From Paramacrobiotus metropolitanus (Eukaryota > Tardigrada > Eutardigrada > Parachela > Macrobiotidae), in NCBI RefSeq assembly GCF_019649055.1, contig NW_026570303.1, positions 248,001 through 312,000 on the forward strand: a stretch of 64,000 nt of DNA, written 5' to 3'. Under the pieces are notes generated by a model. The model made no database searches. It was not told the origin of the DNA and saw only the letters and a program-made list of their open reading frames with translations. Of this stretch, positions 24,157-34,481 are shown piece after piece (position 1 is the first letter of the stretch; each line of letters starts with the position of its first letter). The position numbers were made by a program, and so were the translations under genes.

Positions 24157-24396
24157 ATGGCTTCTCTGCGTTTCCTATTCGTTGTACTGACGCTGTGCTT
24201 CGTCATTTTTGCCGGGGTCACTGAGGCCGGAAAGGGAAAGAACGACAAGGATCTGCAGAATCCGAAAGACCCCACGAACAAACCGCTGCCGAACCTACCG
24301 AAAGAAAAGCGGTTGCCTAAACAACCCAGCATCGCCGACCAAGCCAAAGAAGAAGGCAAATACGAGTATCACAAGGATGCTCACAGAGGCAACTGA
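24157..24396 (+). CDS. Small secreted Lys/Pro-rich peptide, tandem copy 3
   Basis: This copy encodes 79 aa with the same predicted protein as copy 1. It is the only tandem copy followed by the ancestral AATAAA signal (24618), so it probably represents the parent gene's 3' end. Promoter and leader match copies 1 and 2. Identity of copies 1 and 3 at the protein level points to very recent duplication or ongoing homogenisation. Confidence 0.8.
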   Translation: MASLRFLFVVLTLCFVIFAGVTEAGKGKNDKDLQNPKDPTNKPLPNLPKEKRLPKQPSIADQAKEEGKYEYHKDAHRGN

Positions 24397-24623
24397 TAAA
24401 CATACTGGACAATTACATAAATTAATCTAGAGGCGGTACTTGTGCAGATCGAACAGCCTTACCGATATAATTTGAAATCATACACACTGATCTCGCTAGC
24501 AGTGGCTATTAGCAAGAAGATTTAATTTTGCTGTGCGGTATTCGGATTGTACTGTATATCGAACCGATTGAGGTTTACATTATGACACCAGTTCAATTGC
24601 TTATCTGTATATAAAACAATAAA

Positions 24624-25183
24624 ATTCACTTTTGAATAACTAGGAGAATTTACTTTTATACAGTCATAAATACCCACGGCTGTTATTATACTTCTAATTG
24701 TAATCATCGTCATGATAACAGTAATGTATTTAATTAACACTGTCCGAAAATAGTTGTCTGATTTGTTTGATTAGAAACTGAGAACTGAACCTGAGCAGCC
24801 TTTAGGAACACTAATTTCTTTTTAGAACAATGGTTTCGCAGAGTCTTTGCAACGTGTGATGCGCAGTTCCCATAAACACGTATGACATAATCTATACGAG
24901 TCGTACTCTGGATGATTTTTCTTATAGAGTATTATTATTTTGCTGTTAACCGACGCATGTTAGAATAGAGTGCGAACCCGTGCAGTTACCGTAAGGTACT
25001 TTCTTTGTTTGATTTCGCTGGATAGCCACTAACATTTCGAAAAACGTGTGCGTGACTGTTTGCATAATGCGTTGGTTGTCATTTAAGAGAAACCTGCTAA
25101 AACATCGTGACTCACTAACACCTTTTGGGCTATACAGACTCTGTACGCCTGAATAATGAACATTCAGAAATGCGATAAAGATG
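24624..25183. other. Spacer before decayed peptide copy
   Basis: No intact gene. Parts resemble the upstream part of the triplicated unit and the region near 29.7-30.1 kb, so it is old duplicated flank. Confidence 0.5.
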
Positions 25184-25745
25184 TATATAAAGATGCAAGA
25201 AAGAAACCGTGATGCTGCATTTGGCTGATTAGGAAGTTTTTACATGGTCCATTTCATTTTGCTTAGCTGTATGAATTACTAATGGTCACAATAGTGTCTT
25301 TGCGAGACCACTTCGTTGTGCTGACGCTGTTCTGACGCTCCATTTTTGCCAGAAAGGGTAAGAAGGACTAGGATCTGCAGGATCCAAGAGGCTTCAAAAA
25401 TAAACTGTTGCCGAAACGGCAGAACGAGGAGCCGTCTTCTAACAGCCCAGTATCAACAACCAAGCAAAGGAAGAAAAGCGAATACCACAAGGATTCTCAC
25501 ACAGGCAACTGATGATAAAATGGACGACACCAAAGTTAGTCTGTAGACGGTACTTGTATGTACAGATCGATTCGCCTAACATACGTTTAAAATTTTAACT
25601 CACTAATTTCACAAAAAAGGACTAGCAGCAAGAAATTTAGTTTTACTAGGGGGTTTTCGAATTGTATATCGAACCGCTAGATGCTTATTGCTTATATTAC
25701 AACAAAAGTTTACTTATCTGTATATAAAACAATAAAATTCCTTTT
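25184..25745 (+). pseudogene. Decayed fourth copy of the secreted peptide gene
   Basis: The promoter (TATATAAAG at 25184-25192), leader (GGTCACAAT), coding region (about 25291-25512) and 3' end with AATAAA (about 25729) align with the tandem units. The start codon has become ATAGTG, a stop lies inside the signal region, and indels shift the remaining frame. Pieces such as the AAGGATTCTCACACAGGCAA end still match the KDAHRGN codons. It is a clear pseudogene. Confidence 0.75.
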
Positions 25746-26551
25746 CAAATAAGTGGAAGTGTTTTCTTTATACTCGTACAGTCAGAATTACGAAAAGTTT
25801 AACAACAGTCAATAATCAGCGTATAAAGTATAATCACCACTGTCCCAAAATAGAGTGGTGATTATACTTTTACTCACCTTTTTGCATAGACATGAGCATT
25901 TAATTGAGCAATACCCTTACGAACACTAATTATTGGTCTTGCACAGTAATCTGCAAAATGCCATTTGAAATGCAAATGCACCTAAATGTGACACAGTCTA
26001 AACTTTTGATTATTTTTCTGATAGAGTGCAAGTATTATCATTTTATCGTTAACAACCGGACAAGGATGTAATAAGGCTCAGTCTCGTGACGTTTCCGATT
26101 ATAAGTGCGTTAACGATTAGACATCGTTAAAAAACCATAAAGTAGGCTTTAGTCGCTTAATTCCAAAAATTTATGATTACTAATAAGCGATACTAGAAAG
26201 TTATTACATCGCTTACTATGCATTGCATTGTGTAGTCGCAATGCATCATTTGACGGTACATATACAGGCACGTGTAGACCAGGCACGTGCTTTAATTGCT
26301 CATAAAAAACTTAATTCCAAAGTCCAATTTCAGAACGCCGTTAAAACAGTACTGTACTGAGAATACTGAGAAAGAATTATTTGTGCAAGGTGTCGATTCA
26401 GAGTTAAGTGCTACCCTGGCATATACCCCTGAATAGCGTTACCCTGTACAGATAGATACCCAATTTGCCCACAGCGGATAGTGGCGTGTTTGACACGCAC
26501 TGGACGTAATTGCGACTATAATTCTTAAGCAGCTACTGATGAGCAAATGTG

Positions 26552-26559
26552 TATATAAA
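26552..26559 (+). promoter_or_regulatory. TATA box of transporter gene A
   Basis: TATATAAA, 123-130 bp before the ATG at 26682. The block around it (TATATAAATGATCA) is conserved upstream of the duplicate gene at 30658-30665. Confidence 0.65.
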
Positions 26560-26681
26560 TGATCAAATGGGCAATATTACCATTGCAATGCTCTGGTAAG
26601 CAGATTAAGCCATACATAAACTGCTGTTTAGTGAGTGAAGCAGGTGGTTAATACTTGGTTTTTTAATGCAATAACTGCAAT

Positions 26682-28767
26682 ATGGGAGAATCAGCTAGTA
26701 CCGGCAGCGTTCGTGACCCTCTCACAGCAACAACTTTCTTTGCCTGCTTTATTGTGGCGCTCTCTGCGTGGTTCACAGGAGGCTACAGTTCAGCGCAGAT
26801 CAACGTTCCACAGAACCTGATCATCCAATGGATTCGCCAGGTCCAGTGCGCACGCATAACGGATGATTTAGCGCCCACCACTTCCAGTCTGAACGGTACG
26901 CACAGAGATGCAGTTTTGTGGTGCTCCGATGTCCCCGAAAACGAAACATCCCTGCACCTGCGAGGTAGCGGACGTTTGGGGGCCATCTGGAGCATGATCG
27001 GATGTGGGGTCATGTTGGGCGTATCGGTGGGATTATTGGTGACGAATCATTTGGTGGAGTGGTTAGGATTCCGGAAGGCGCTTCTGGTGTTCAACGCGTT
27101 GGAATTAATAGGAAGCATCGCCGCAGGCTGTAGCGTAATTGCCAGATCGTACGAACTGTTTATCATTGGTAAGAAAAAGACTGGAAAACGAAATTTTACA
27201 ATTTGATCGTTTAGTGAGGGTAGTACCGTCCTAAAGTTGCCCCTAGAGGCTAGTACCGTCCTAAAGTTGCCAAGATTTGTAAAAGATTTTCTTAACGGGC
27301 TTTCAAATTTTTTTTGGTTAATTCTGAATATATTATATGTTCTTGATTCAATTTCACACGATTTTTATTTTATGAAGGCTAATTATGGACAGAAATTCTA
27401 AAAGAATCTTATGTTTTTTTTGTACTCTTCAAAAATTATTTACTGTTGCCTGTATAATAATTTTCCAGCCAGCCAAAATAAAATTACGTTCTAGCGAAAC
27501 CCCAAAAATTAAAACAATAAAAAATGTATGGAAAACTCGTAACAGTAGCGGCTTTACAAATATGCAGATGACCTTTCTGGCACGTTTGTGTTAAGCTAAG
27601 TCAAACAATTTTTTTTCATGTACAGGACGAGTCATCTTTGGAGTGGGAAACGCTTGCGTGGTGGTTTGCGGCGTATACGTAGCGGAAATCAGCACGAACA
27701 ACCATCGGGGCGCGTTGAATGTTCTTGGAACAGTATCGCTCAGTGCAGGAATACTGTTGGCGAATGTTATTGGACTACCGCAACTGCTCGGCACTCACGA
27801 TAATTGGCATCATATGTATTGGATCTGCCTCTTGCCCAACCTAATTTTCATCGCTTCATACCATTTCCTGCCAGAAAGTCCTCGTTGGCTGTGCAGGAAA
27901 GTACGCGACACCGGCAAATTGGAAACCGTACTGCGGCGTCTGCGAGGCCGGCAGAATGTGGACGCCGACATCTGCGTCCTACAAAACGAAGTGGAGTCAG
28001 CCCAGAAATTACGCAGTCAGAAGCTGTCGATTCTTGATCTTTTTCGTGATGGGTTCTTGCGGAAAATCTTGGGTATATGCTTGCTAACTATGGCGGCGCA
28101 GCGCTTAACCGGCTATTCGGTGGTGTTAGTTTATTCAACGGAAATGCTACGCCAGTGCGGAATTACTCAGGCATTAGCATCCTATGGAACCATCATTTTG
28201 ACGGCGCTGTCAGCCGTGGTGGCCCTTCTTAGTTCGCCGTTGCAGGACCTTGTGGGACGCCGACCGATGCTGTTAGGTGGCCTTTTCGGTTGTGCACTGT
28301 CTACCGCGGCCATGGTGGTTTTCACGGTGTTGACGAAATATGCGGTGTGCTCCACGTGTCAGTACGGCAACCTGGTGGCCATGGCTTTCTTCGTGGTGTG
28401 CTATGCGATGGGACCGGCCAGTGCACCGTTTCTCATTACGGCGGAGATGTTCGGTATGACCTCCAGACAATCAGCTTCCGCGTTCGGGTTTCTCGGCAGT
28501 GTATCGTTAGCTACGGTAATTACTGCGGTGTTCCCCACTATGCAGGCGTATTTTATGGAATGGACGTTCACGATCTTTGCCGGTATTACAGTCATTCTGG
28601 CCATATTTCTGTCGGTTTTGCTGGTAGAAACAAAAGGAAAATCGTTTTTGGAAACACAGAAAACATTAGAGGATCGATTTTGTGCGGGAAGAAAAGAGCC
28701 ACGAGAACCTATAACTCCCCAGGGAAAGGACCTTGAAAAACAGTGCAAAACACTTGAAAACACTTGA
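26682..28767 (+). CDS. GLUT-type (SLC2/MFS) sugar transporter, copy A
   Basis: Two exons (26682-27168 and 27626-28767) give 542 aa. This is a major-facilitator transporter of the plasma membrane with about twelve hydrophobic helices. Sugar-porter signatures are visible: a large first loop with several N-glycosylation sites (NGT, NET) between helices 1 and 2; PESPRWL after helix 6; a QRLTG segment in helix 7 in place of the QQLSG of glucose carriers; GRRPMLLGG between helices 8 and 9; and VETKGKSFLE at the cytoplasmic end. It probably moves hexose or a related polyol by facilitated diffusion; substrate cannot be read from sequence. It is a close paralog of copy B with the same intron position. 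Confidence 0.88.
27220..27271 (+). repeat. Two direct copies of a ~21 bp word in the copy A intron
   Basis: TAGTACCGTCCTAAAGTTGCC occurs twice, separated by ten bases, in the only intron of transporter A. The duplicate gene's intron lacks it. Confidence 0.7.
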
Positions 28768-29689
28768 CCCCAGGGTGCTAATATCTAACAATCTACACGT
28801 TCGCCCGAACAGTGGTTATTGTTCCCTACTAAGTATTAGTACAGGACATACAAAACATACTGTATACTACTGCGCACTTGTATTAGTTGTATACACATTC
28901 ATAGGAGTAGTACTGGGTAAGCATGCCTTCTGAGAAAGTGTTATTGTACTACGGTGGTATTGCTGACTACTATTGCACCTGTACTCAGCCTACTGCGGCA
29001 GCTTCAAAGATTGTGGCATGGTTTCTTGTAACAGTGTTTGCATGTGGCATAGTTTCTTCTTAATGATTGTTACTATATGTAGTATGTACTGATCTATACA
29101 CTGTTTAAATCGTGATGCGTTGATGCTAAAGGTCAAGTGGAAGTGCTATCAATTGTTTTTGACTTTGTTCCAGTACCAAGTTGTCTGGTATAATAGTGGT
29201 TATCAACATAGAAAAATATTAAACATAAACATAAAGAGCATACACGGCTCGACAGCGGTATCAAAATGGTACATCCGAACCAAATGCTAGCGATAGATTT
29301 ATTGATTGTAATTACTGCACACGGGTAAGAAACTCCTGTGATAGCGGTTGTGCAGCATACAGGGTACTCTTATTCCTGCGGCTGACCTAACTGAGACTCG
29401 GGCACTACTCGTAGTACTTCTATAGTAAGACTCGAGGCACGACTCTTGTGTTTATTACTGGGATGTTAGATTATATTGTGGAATTGAATAGGTATTTCTG
29501 CAATACTCCCATCAACTGAGCAGGCTCCACATAAAGTACAGACTACAACTACGCACATAAAACTATGAAGGTATCTGTACAGCTGCGACAAGCTGTGAAT
29601 TCCGAGCTTTCGCAGCTGAGATAAGCCAAACTTGCCACGTTTGCCTTGCCAGAAAGGTTATCACGTCATTGCCAAAAAATCAGATGCCA
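28768..29689. repeat. Intergenic DNA with a repeat shared with 37.4-37.9 kb
   Basis: No gene seen. Several blocks match the DNA before the secreted Cys-rich gene. For example GATTTATTGATT, followed by a TAATTACTGCACA-like stretch and AAGAAACTCCTGTGAT, recurs near 37675-37720, and GGCACTA after ACTGAGACTCG recurs near 37768. A further block near 29520-29625 (ACTATGAA...TTCGCAGCTGAGA) recurs near 39420-39500. Confidence 0.6.
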
Positions 29690-29965
29690 TGAGGTTAGCG
29701 TAAGGTTGCATGTGTTAGTTGTCATTGTAAGAGCAACCTCCTACCAACATCGGGACTCACCGTTCGAGCTAAACGCCTGAATAATGACCATTTAGAAATG
29801 CGACAAAGATGTATAAAAGATGCAAAAAAGAGACCGTACTTTAATGCTGTAGTGGAGTGATTAGAAAGTTTGTACATATTTCATTCACTTCCACAAGTTT
29901 TCATTTTCCTTAGCTGTACGATTTTACTAGAGGTCACAAAGGTTCTTTGCGACGCCTGCTCGGTG
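29690..29965 (+). pseudogene. Remnant of a fifth peptide gene (promoter and first codons only)
   Basis: The sequence aligns with the promoter and leader of the peptide units: AACGCCTGAATAATGACCAT, TATAAAAG near 29810, and GAGGTCACAAAGGTTCTTTG in place of the GGTCACAATGGCTTCTCTG start. The rest of the coding region is deleted, and the match resumes beyond it in the transporter promoter region. Confidence 0.55.
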
Positions 29966-30584
29966 AGCAAACACTGTATCTGTATAGTGGAGGGTCTCAC
30001 GGCTCACCTTTTTGCTTAGACATTGAGCATTAAACTTGAGCGGCCTTTAGGAACACTAATTATTAGTCCTGCAGAGTAGACTGCAACATTTGAACCTGCA
30101 AATGCACCTAAAAATGACACAGTCTAAACTTTTGAATATTTTCTGATAGAGTATAAGTATTATCATTTTATCGTTAATTAGCCGGACAAGGATGTAATAA
30201 AGCTCAGTCTCGTGACGTTTCCGATTAGAAGTGCGTTAACGATTAGACTTCGTTGAAAAACCATAAAGTATTCTTTAATTAGTCGCTTAATTCCAAGAAT
30301 TTACGTTTGCTAATAACCGATACTAGTTATACTAGTTATTGCATCGCTTACCATGTAGTGCATTGTGTAGTGACAATGCATAATTTGCCGATAAAAACAG
30401 ACCAGGCACGCGCTTTACCTTTGCTTAATTGCTCGTAAAAACTTAATTGCACAGTCCAGCCTTCAAAGCACCGCTATCCTGAGAAGAAATTATATGTGCA
30501 GGGTAACGATTCAGAGTTAAACGCTAACGTACGTAGCCTATAGATGCACAATTTGTCCACAACAGCTAGTGGCGTGTTCGACAC

Positions 30585-30626
30585 GAACTGGACGTAATTG
30601 CGACTATAACCAATTACGTCCAGTTC
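30585..30626. repeat. 16-bp perfect inverted repeat before the copy B TATA box
   Basis: GAACTGGACGTAATTG, a ten-base loop, then CAATTACGTCCAGTTC. It ends about 32 bp before the TATA box. Copy A has the left arm but not the right arm. Confidence 0.8.
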
Positions 30627-30657
30627 GCAAGAAGCTGCTGAGTGATAAGCTTGTGCG

Positions 30658-30665
30658 TATATAAA
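30658..30665 (+). promoter_or_regulatory. TATA box of transporter gene B
   Basis: TATATAAA in the same TATATAAATGATCA context as gene A, about 160 bp before the ATG. Confidence 0.65.
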
Positions 30666-30821
30666 TGATCAGTTTAAGACTGTTACCACTGTAATGCGCC
30701 GTTAAGTTAGTGGGTATTGATATTGTATCTCGATTAAGCTACTTCTCTACATAAACTGCAATTTTATACAGAGTACGTTAAACAGATTACTTACTTGGCT
30801 TCTTAATGCAGTAATTGCAAT

Positions 30822-32676
30822 ATGGGAAAAGCAGCTAGTACCGGCAGCGTTCGTGACCCTCTCACAGCAACAACTTCCTTTGCCTGCTTAATTGTGGCGT
30901 TCTCCTCGTGGTTCACAGGAGGCTACAGTTCTGCGCAGATCAACGTTCCACAGAACCTGATCATCCAATGGATTCGCCAGATCCAGTGCGCGCGCATAAC
31001 GGATCATTTGGCACCAGCCGGTGTCAGTCTGAACGGTACCCACACCGATGTAGTTTTGTGGTGCTCCGTTATCGCCGAAAACGAAACATCCTTACACCTG
31101 CGCAACAACGGTCGTTTGGGGGCCATCTGGAGCATGATCGGATGTGGGGTCATGTTGGGTGTGTCGGTGGGATTCTTGGTCGCGAATCATTTGGTGGAGT
31201 GGTTAGGATTCCGGAAGACGCTTCTGGTGTTTAACGTGCTAGAAATGATGGGGAGCATCGCAGCGGGATGTGGCGTGACTGCTAGATCATACGAGTTGTT
31301 TATCATTGGTAATAAGAACAAATACGAAAAACTGGAATTTTGCAAATAAACTATTTGATAACTGATGGGCTTATTACTTACATTTTCGAGAAACCTTATT
31401 ATTATTATCATACTCTATTTTTAAATGAAGATTTTTTACTGGGCCATTGAAAGATTTGTTTGGGTAATTTTGAAAATATATCTCATATTTTCTCGGTTTA
31501 ATTCCTTCGATTACATTTGTGTTACGCTAAACTATACAATACAATTTTTATATATGTACAGGCCGATTCATCTTTGGAGTGGGAAACGCTTGTGTGGTAG
31601 TGTGCGGTGTATACGTAGCGGAAATCAGCACGAACAACCATCGCGGATCGTTGAATGTTCTTGCCACAGCATCGTTCAGTGTCGGAATATTGTTGGCGAA
31701 TGTCGTTGGACTACCGCAATTACTTGGCACTCCCGATAACTGGCAGCATACGTGTTGGATCTGCCTCGTACCCAGTCTCATTTTAATCGCTGCATATCGT
31801 TTCCTGCCCGAAAGCCCTCGCTGGCTCTGCAGGAAACAACAGGACACCGGCAAACTGGCAGCCGTACTGCAGCTCCTTCGGGGCCGGCAGAATGTGGACG
31901 CCGACATCTGCGCAATACAAGATGAACTAGAAGCCGCCCAGAAATTAAGCAGTCAAAAGCTGTCAATTCCTGACCTGTTTCGCGATAGGTTTCTGCGGAA
32001 AATCACTGGCATATGCTTGCTGGTAATGGCCGCGCAACGTTTGACCGGCTTTTCGGCGGTGTTTGTCTATTCCACGGAGATATTCCGTCAGTGCGGAATA
32101 ACGCAGGCCCTAGCGTCTTACGGAACCATTATTCTAACTGCACTGTCCGCCGTGGTGGCCCTGCTTGGTTCACCGTTGCAGGATATTTTTGGGCGACGGC
32201 CAATGCTGCTTGGTGGTCTTTTCGGATGTGCGCTGTGCACTGCGGTCATGGTGGTTTTCACGGTGTTGACGAAATATGCGGCATGCAATACGTGTCAGTA
32301 CGGCAACCTGGTGGCCATGACCCTCTTCATGGTGTGCTATGCGGTGGGACCGGCCAGTGCACCGTTTCTTTTTACGGCGGAAATGTTCGGCATGTCCTCC
32401 AGGCAATCAGCTTCCGCGTTGGGCTATCTCGTCAACGTCTCACTAGCGACGGTGATTACAGCGGTCTTCCCCGCCATGCAAGCATATTTAATGGAGTGGA
32501 CATTTACGATCTTCACCGGAATTACATTTATTCTAGCCGTGTTTTTGTCGACGGTGCTTGTAGAAACGAAAGGAAAATCGTTTCTGGAAATACAAAGCAT
32601 GCTGGAGGATCGATTTTGTGCGGGAAGAAAAGCGTCGCTGGAATCAATGATTTCCCAGCGCACTGATCTTGAATAA
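30822..32676 (+). CDS. GLUT-type (SLC2/MFS) sugar transporter, copy B
   Basis: Two exons (30822-31308 and 31562-32676) give 533 aa. It is collinear with copy A: the same first-exon length (487 bp), the same split glycine codon at the splice, and the same motifs (PESPRWLCRK, QRLTG, GRRPMLLGG, VETKGKSFLE). Replacements cluster in the first extracellular loop, in the linker after PESPRWL and in the C-terminal tail, which is shorter. Frame and helices are intact, so both duplicates are likely functional. Differences in loop 1 and helix 7 (YSVVLVYSTE versus FSAVFVYSTE) could shift substrate preference; that is inference. Confidence 0.88.
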
Positions 32677-33566
32677 CTCTTGCGCCCAGAAAGCTAGTAC
32701 AAATGTAGCAACAAGCGCTACCTTCGTATGAGGAGCTGTTTTTGTTACTAATAATTGTTAGTACAAAATGTATAAAGAAGTTTGCACATAACCTACCCCT
32801 CGTGAAAATGAAAGTTACTAAAAACATCTAGTTACGAAAAGAAGTACATGTAAAGTTATTCTAAACTTACAAAAATGTTTTAATGGCAGCCGATTATAAC
32901 TTGGACCTTTCATATAACTTACGGAATACTTCAAGTTGGTCAAAAAGTTAGTTTTACTCGTGCAGTCGTACTATACGGCACTGACGCACAGTCACGGCAC
33001 TGTTTGTAATAGTAAACATGTAAACCGAGCCGTTTTCGAAACAACTAGCCGCATAAAGCAATCGCAAAGTACTACAGGCTGTGTTTTTAATAAGCAGCTG
33101 CACCAAGTTGCATCCCTGCATAACTGCATTGCCACTTTATAAGTACAACGCAATTTTACAAAAAAGGTTTGAATATCCCGTAGTTTTAAAATATTTTTGT
33201 TTGTAATTGCACATGTAAACGTATTCCAAAAATTCAATTTATACTCTCGTATATTTCTCTAGTTCATTCAGACAATAAACAATCAAGTAAGTATTCGTAA
33301 AAGAAACGTTAAACAAAATTAACTTATGTGATTAATTTAACTACTAAACTACTAAATAATTAAGACGTTGTACTGTAATAAAATTCTATAAAAACAAATT
33401 ACACAAATAACAATAATTTTTTATGGCAATATAACCTCACCTCAAAGTCAAAAGAGCAGCTACGTGAAAGGTATGCATGTTACCCCACGAGGTGGCGGTC
33501 GCGATAAGGCCGCGCGGTCGACCGCGTAGCTCAGCTGGCTAATAAGTTAATAACACAGTCGAGCCG
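32677..33566. other. Intergenic region between transporter B and the retroelement
   Basis: No gene seen. A tRNA-like word at 33525-33540 is too short to call. The retroelement breaks off at the right edge of this stretch. Confidence 0.5.
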
Positions 33567-34481
33567 TTACCATACCATGAAACCCAGAGAACATAAAAGA
33601 GAAATTAATTCGTTTTGGGCGCATAAGCAAATTTCATAAGTTTCCCCAATTACTATAAAATCGTCTAAATAAGCGACGATAGCGAATTTACGGCGCCGCA
33701 TCATGCGGCAGATGGCCGTTGAAATTTTTTGAAAAATTGATGGGGCGTTTGAAAGCCCAAAACAAAGAAAGTTATCTACATAAAAACTCTCCGATTCGTT
33801 TGGGAACTGCCAGCGGAAACCTTGGAGTTGACGATGCTCCGGTTTGACTGGAACCCAGCGGTATGCAGACTTGATGTCTATCACCGCGTAAAAACAACCA
33901 GAACTGCTTAGCCTAATTACATCTTCGAGAGACTGAAATGAGAATGCTTCGGCATCAATAAAGGAGTTAACGCTGCAGTGAAGAGGGCGACTGCAATCTG
34001 TGATAGGGCGCAAGGCTGTGTTGCCTTTCTTTGAAACCGCACCGATGGCATTAATTCGCAACGGTTTATAACTTTGTTTTGATAGTCTACCCGTTGCCAA
34101 TTCTTCGGAGAAAAGACGGTCTAGAAAGGGTTTTGCCTCAGGAGATAAGGCGCTCTTGTAATTTGTACAGTCCGCCGGCGGCACTGAGTGAATATCCGGC
34201 ACGAGAGAGAAACCCTGAGCGAGTCCAGTTAGCAAAAATAGGCTATCTGGGTGGTCTGCTTCAAGCTCTCTTGACCAGTTTTCAATGCTGCGAGTAAGAG
34301 AGGAGCGCAAAATCAGATCGGCGTCAAGAGATAGGGAAACGTTATCAAAAACAACATAATTAGGCGCAGGTGTTTGCGGTGAGGCTTTAGTGTGAAACGT
34401 TCCCGCGGTTTCGCTGATTGCCGGCAGTGCAACTGCTTGCTGGGTGGCCTTCGCTGCCACAGTGCCCACAGATATGTGCAA
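33567..34481 (-). mobile_element. DIRS-like retrotransposon: reverse transcriptase, 3'-truncated
   Basis: An open frame of 304 codons encodes the finger and palm of a reverse transcriptase. Visible motifs are AVIDIKSAYRWVPV (motif A), FLCFGLSNAPSIFQ (motif B) and VAYLDDFIVIG (catalytic YLDD, motif C). The HRQLQGFRWQF segment before motif B is typical of DIRS-type elements rather than Gypsy. The frame stops right after motif C (LGFMVW), so the thumb, RNase H and tyrosine recombinase expected for DIRS are missing. No ATG opens it; its first codons overlap the gag-like frame by 95 bp in the +1 register, so the intact element probably used frameshifting. The copy is dead. Confidence 0.8.

Larger units (their letters stand above)
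21341..24615 (+). repeat. Tandem triplication of a ~1.09 kb unit carrying the peptide gene
   Basis: Three head-to-tail units (21341-22433, 22434-23524, 23525-24615; 1093, 1091 and 1091 bp) are almost identical. The differences I can see are single-base run-length changes and one C/T substitution near the signal-peptide end in unit 2. The joins occur at an AAC shared by the left edge (GCAACTGATAG) and the right edge (TATAAAACAATAAA), as expected for microhomology-mediated duplication. The AATAAA poly(A) signal at 24618-24623 lies beyond the break, so only the third unit keeps it. Confidence 0.9.
29690..32676 (+). repeat. Older segmental duplication of the peptide-plus-transporter block
   Basis: From the peptide-gene remnant through the promoter and both exons this stretch matches 24990-28767, with many substitutions and indels. 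The noncoding match is easy to follow, for example GGACAAGGATGTAATAA and TCTCGTGACGTTTCCGATTA upstream of both transporters. The peptide gene has decayed in both blocks while the transporter is kept in both. Confidence 0.8.

Noticed and set aside
33520-33545. tRNA-like D-arm sequence (TAGCTCAGCTGGC)
   Set aside because: No matching acceptor stem, anticodon arm or T-arm with GGTTCGA follows at the right spacing.
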